The notes under the pieces: model-generated
The model's database searches: none
What the model was told of the DNA's origin: nothing
What the model saw: the letters and a program-made list of their open reading frames with translations, nothing else
NCBI GenBank assembly: GCA_945862365.1
Contig: CAMAXK010000006.1
Coordinates: 1-64,000 of the forward strand
Length of the DNA stretch: 64,000 nucleotides
Reading direction: 5' to 3'
DNA from: Chlamydia trachomatis
GTDB lineage: Bacteria; Chlamydiota; Chlamydiia; Chlamydiales; 2-12-FULL-49-11
Made by a program: the position numbers and the translations under genes
Shown: positions 60,990 to 64,000 of the stretch, piece by piece
Numbering within the stretch: the first letter of the stretch is position 1
Layout: each line of letters starts with the position of its first letter

Positions 60990-62252
60990 CTACTTATTTT
61001 TTAGATTATCGTCATTTAGGGATCCATGAATGATACGAGCGGCTCTTGCACCAGTTATGTGGTGAAGTACCCACTCAAACATCACAGATAATCGATTGCG
61101 AAAACCTATCAAAAAGGCTACGTGAACAAATACCCAAACGATCCATGCGCTAAGTCCTTTAAAGTTAAAACCTCTTACAGATGCAATCGCTTTTCCTGTT
61201 CCGATGGTGGCTAGGCTTCCTTTATCAAAGTAGGAGAAAGGACGAGATTTTTTAGGTAGTTTGTTTAAAAGCTTTGCAACGTAGCGCCCTTGTTGAATCG
61301 CAACTGTGGCAACTCCAGGTAGGGGCACCCCTTTTTTATTTTTGTAGTGAGCGCAATCTCCTATTACAAAGATATTAGGGCTATCTGGAATGGATAGATG
61401 TTCTCCCACAATTACTCGTCCAGAGCGATCACGCTCTGTATCAAGGGACGCAAGCATTGAAGAGACACTATTTCCTGCAGCCCAAATAATATTGTTAGAT
61501 TCGATAAATTTATCGTGCATTTGTACGCCAAACTCATTAATCTCAGTTACAATAGTTTTTGTAAGGACTTTAACCCCCATTTTTTCTAATGTCTTTCTAG
61601 TATAGGCAGATAATTTTTCTGGAAAAGGGGGCAATACTCTTTCTGTACCTTCGATAAGGTAAATATTGGCTTTTTTAGGGTCAATATGTCTGAAATTTCG
61701 CTTGAGCGTTGTTTTGATCAGCTCTGCTATCGTTCCGGCAAATTCCACACCTGTTGGACCTGCCCCAACGATGACAAAATTTAGATATCTTTGCCTTTGT
61801 GTTGTATGTTGCTCTCTTTCAGCACGTTCAAATGAACAAAGTATATGATTTCTAATAACAAGGGCATCTTTAAGGGTTTTAATACCAGGGGCATATTTCT
61901 CCCAATGATCATTACCAAAATAAGAATGCATGGCGCCGATTGCAACAACTAAGTAGTCAAACTGTAGAATATCCCCATTTTCTAGTGTGATCGTTTTATT
62001 CTTTTTATCAATACTTATCACCTCACCCATTAAAACGGTGGTGTTTTTTTGCCGAGCAAGAACCTCTCTTAAAGAGACAGAGATATCTCTAGGTGAAAGG
62101 GTTGCAGTAGCTGCTTGATAAAGAAGTGGTTGAAATAAATGATGGTTCTTTTTATCGATGATGGTGATCTCTAAGTCTGCTTTTTTTAGACCCTTACATA
62201 CATTAATTCCAGCGAATCCTCCGCCTATAATAATGAGTTTTTTTCGTTCCAT
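60990..62252 (-). CDS. Type II NADH dehydrogenase (FAD-dependent)
   Basis: KKLIIIGGGFAGINVCKGLKKADLEITIIDKKNHHLFQPLLYQAATATLSP ... FVIVGAGPTGVEFAGTIAEL ... FVIGDCAHYKN. Confidence 0.93.
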   Translation of the reverse strand: MERKKLIIIGGGFAGINVCKGLKKADLEITIIDKKNHHLFQPLLYQAATATLSPRDISVSLREVLARQKNTTVLMGEVISIDKKNKTITLENGDILQFDYLVVAIGAMHSYFGNDHWEKYAPGIKTLKDALVIRNHILCSFERAEREQHTTQRQRYLNFVIVGAGPTGVEFAGTIAELIKTTLKRNFRHIDPKKANIYLIEGTERVLPPFPEKLSAYTRKTLEKMGVKVLTKTIVTEINEFGVQMHDKFIESNNIIWAAGNSVSSMLASLDTERDRSGRVIVGEHLSIPDSPNIFVIGDCAHYKNKKGVPLPGVATVAIQQGRYVAKLLNKLPKKSRPFSYFDKGSLATIGTGKAIASVRGFNFKGLSAWIVWVFVHVAFLIGFRNRLSVMFEWVLHHITGARAARIIHGSLNDDNLKNK

Positions 62253-62323
62253 ATTTCCCCTTAATTCTATACTTAAAAGAATAAAAAAGGTAAAGTCAAG
62301 GTCTTATTTTTAGGGGATCATCT

Positions 62324-63265
62324 ATGTTAACTATTGAAAAATTTTTTAAGGATTTTGAGAAGACATTAGCCTTACGACTACGTGCAGGAAGTTTGGGACT
62401 TACAAAATCAATTGCTTTAGATGAGATTGAACGCCCTGGCCTTGCATTAACCGGATTTTTAAAAGGATATTCCTCTGATCGAATTTTGGTATTTGGAAGT
62501 GTGGAGATGGAATATTTAGAAACGCTTACCTCTGAGGATAGACGGCAAAGGTTATCGAGAATTTTAATGCCAGAGCTGCCAATGGTTCTTATTTCAAGAG
62601 ATAAGAATGAATTTGTAGAGATGAAGGAAATTTGTGATCATCTAAATATCCCTTTATTTGTTTCCACCTTTAGAACAGCCCATGTGATTCAAGAAGTGAC
62701 CTATTATTTAAGTAGACTTTTTTCTCCTTCAGAGTCAGTTTCTGGAACCTTAGTAGAGGCTTTTGGAAAAGGGGTGCTTATTCAAGGCGATTCCTCCATT
62801 GGAAAAAGTGAAACGGCACTTGGTTTAATTGTCAGGCAGCATAGACTTGTTTCCGATGATGTGGTGATTATTAATAAACGGGAAGGAAGTTATTTAGAAG
62901 GTGAGGGGCCATCGATTACTCGCCATGTGATGGAGATTCGTGGAATTGGGATTATTAACGTAGCACATCTTTATGGTGCTGTCTGTGTGAGCGAAAAGGT
63001 AAACATTGATGTGGTGGTAAAGCTTGAAGCTTGGGATAATAATCATTTTTATGATAGAGTGGGATTAGAGGAGAAAACAAAAGATATTTTAGGCATTGCT
63101 GTTCCTTATTATATCTTGCCAGTAAAACCTGGCCGTGACGCTGTTTTACTGATTGAAACCATCGTATTAAATCATAGATTGAAGAAGATGGGGGTGAATT
63201 CTGCAAAAGAATTCAATATCAAGTTGCTTGATACTATAGCAAAAAAAAGTAAACTGGTTCACTAA
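62324..63265 (+). CDS. hprK: HPr kinase/phosphorylase
   Basis: GVLIQGDSSIGKSETALGLIVRQHRLVSDDVV...MEIRGIGIINVAHLYG. Confidence 0.92.
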   Translation: MLTIEKFFKDFEKTLALRLRAGSLGLTKSIALDEIERPGLALTGFLKGYSSDRILVFGSVEMEYLETLTSEDRRQRLSRILMPELPMVLISRDKNEFVEMKEICDHLNIPLFVSTFRTAHVIQEVTYYLSRLFSPSESVSGTLVEAFGKGVLIQGDSSIGKSETALGLIVRQHRLVSDDVVIINKREGSYLEGEGPSITRHVMEIRGIGIINVAHLYGAVCVSEKVNIDVVVKLEAWDNNHFYDRVGLEEKTKDILGIAVPYYILPVKPGRDAVLLIETIVLNHRLKKMGVNSAKEFNIKLLDTIAKKSKLVH

Positions 63266-63363
63266 GTCGAAAGATACGTTATTATGGATGATAAAATAGT
63301 TGTTGATAATATTTCAAAATTTGGTATAAGATCCTACTCTTATTCAGGTGCTTTTGGTTTATT

Positions 63364-64000
63364 TTGAAAAAACTAAAAAAAGAAATCCATCTTGAAGGTA
63401 TACCAATTAGCGAAGGCATTGGTATTGGCACATTTTTCTTATCAAAGGGGAAAGAGGCTCGTGTACCTGAGTTTGCAATCACCTCTACACAGGTGAGTTT
63501 TGAAATTGCCCGTTACAGAAGAGCATTAAGCGCCTCACGAGAAGAGTTAGAAAGTTTATATCTACATCTAAAAAATGAAGGTTCTGATGAAGTTTGTGGT
63601 ATTATCGATGCTCACATTCAGATGCTCCAGGATCCGATTATTTCTACATCTATTGAAGAAAAGATCTCTCATTTGCATCAAAATACTGAAAGTGTCTTTA
63701 TGTATGCGATGGATGAGTATAAAAGAATGTTTAGAAAGCATATGAAGGGAGATCAGGTAGAGGAGCGCCTTCTTGATATAAAAGATTTATCCCATAGAAT
63801 ATTGCGTCATTTGAATCCAACATCTGGTTTTGATAGAAATCAAATGATTCCTCATTCTGTGTACGCCGATCATGAGATTATCCCCACAAAAGTTGCCGAG
63901 GCTAAAAAAGGATATATTGAAGGATTTATTTCCAAAATTGGTGGTGAGATGTCCCATTCTGCGGTGATTGCAAGAGCTAAGGGGATCCCTTTTGTTTCAG
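63364..64000 (+). CDS. ptsI: Phosphoenolpyruvate-protein phosphotransferase (PTS enzyme I), truncated by window end
   Basis: TTG start then KKLKKEIHLEGIPISEGIGIGTFFLSKG...DAHIQMLQDPIISTSIEEKI...SKIGGEMSHSAVIARAKGIPFVS. Confidence 0.9.
   Translation, partial: MKKLKKEIHLEGIPISEGIGIGTFFLSKGKEARVPEFAITSTQVSFEIARYRRALSASREELESLYLHLKNEGSDEVCGIIDAHIQMLQDPIISTSIEEKISHLHQNTESVFMYAMDEYKRMFRKHMKGDQVEERLLDIKDLSHRILRHLNPTSGFDRNQMIPHSVYADHEIIPTKVAEAKKGYIEGFISKIGGEMSHSAVIARAKGIPFVS

Noticed and set aside
1-64000. CRISPR arrays, rRNA operons, integrases or transposases
   Set aside because: No regularly spaced direct repeats, rRNA sequences or recombinase motifs seen in the translations provided.

Overview
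The window reads as a low-GC chromosomal segment of a chlamydia-like (environmental Chlamydiae) bacterium. Several core blocks follow the gene order I recall from Chlamydia: gnd-lepA-ATP/ADP translocase-CT066-like-ytgABCD-dxr-rseP, then dnaK/grpE/hrcA, a P-type ATPase ... serS, yycJ-like MBL/ftsK, and comEC ... hprK/ptsI. Accessory modules interrupt this backbone. (1) A short secreted RHS-type protein with a polymorphic-toxin-37-like C-terminus is split by one in-frame TAA and followed by two related putative immunity genes (1-2563). A collapsed relic of a second such locus sits at 28011-28991, with an intact orphan immunity gene. (2) Two full-length secreted RHS proteins (~1680 aa) share the RHS body but have diverged C-terminal alpha/beta-hydrolase-like (possibly DUF687-like) domains. 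Each overlaps by exactly 20 nt a tandem pair of exported MORN/YwqK-like paralogs (34674-42034 and 53569-60827). This is the best candidate for an undescribed system. (3) A chaperone-usher pilus-like operon lies next to an FHA/TPS-domain protein with an extremely aromatic C-terminal tail and no visible TpsB partner (15873-23271). Other features include 180-bp palindromic MITE-like repeats flanking a partial copy of the translocase gene end, a degenerate CIRCE element, tRNA-His, and tandem DUF818-like hydrolases with a Ser-to-Cys nucleophile change in one copy. All family calls come from reading motifs in the translations; no database searches were run.
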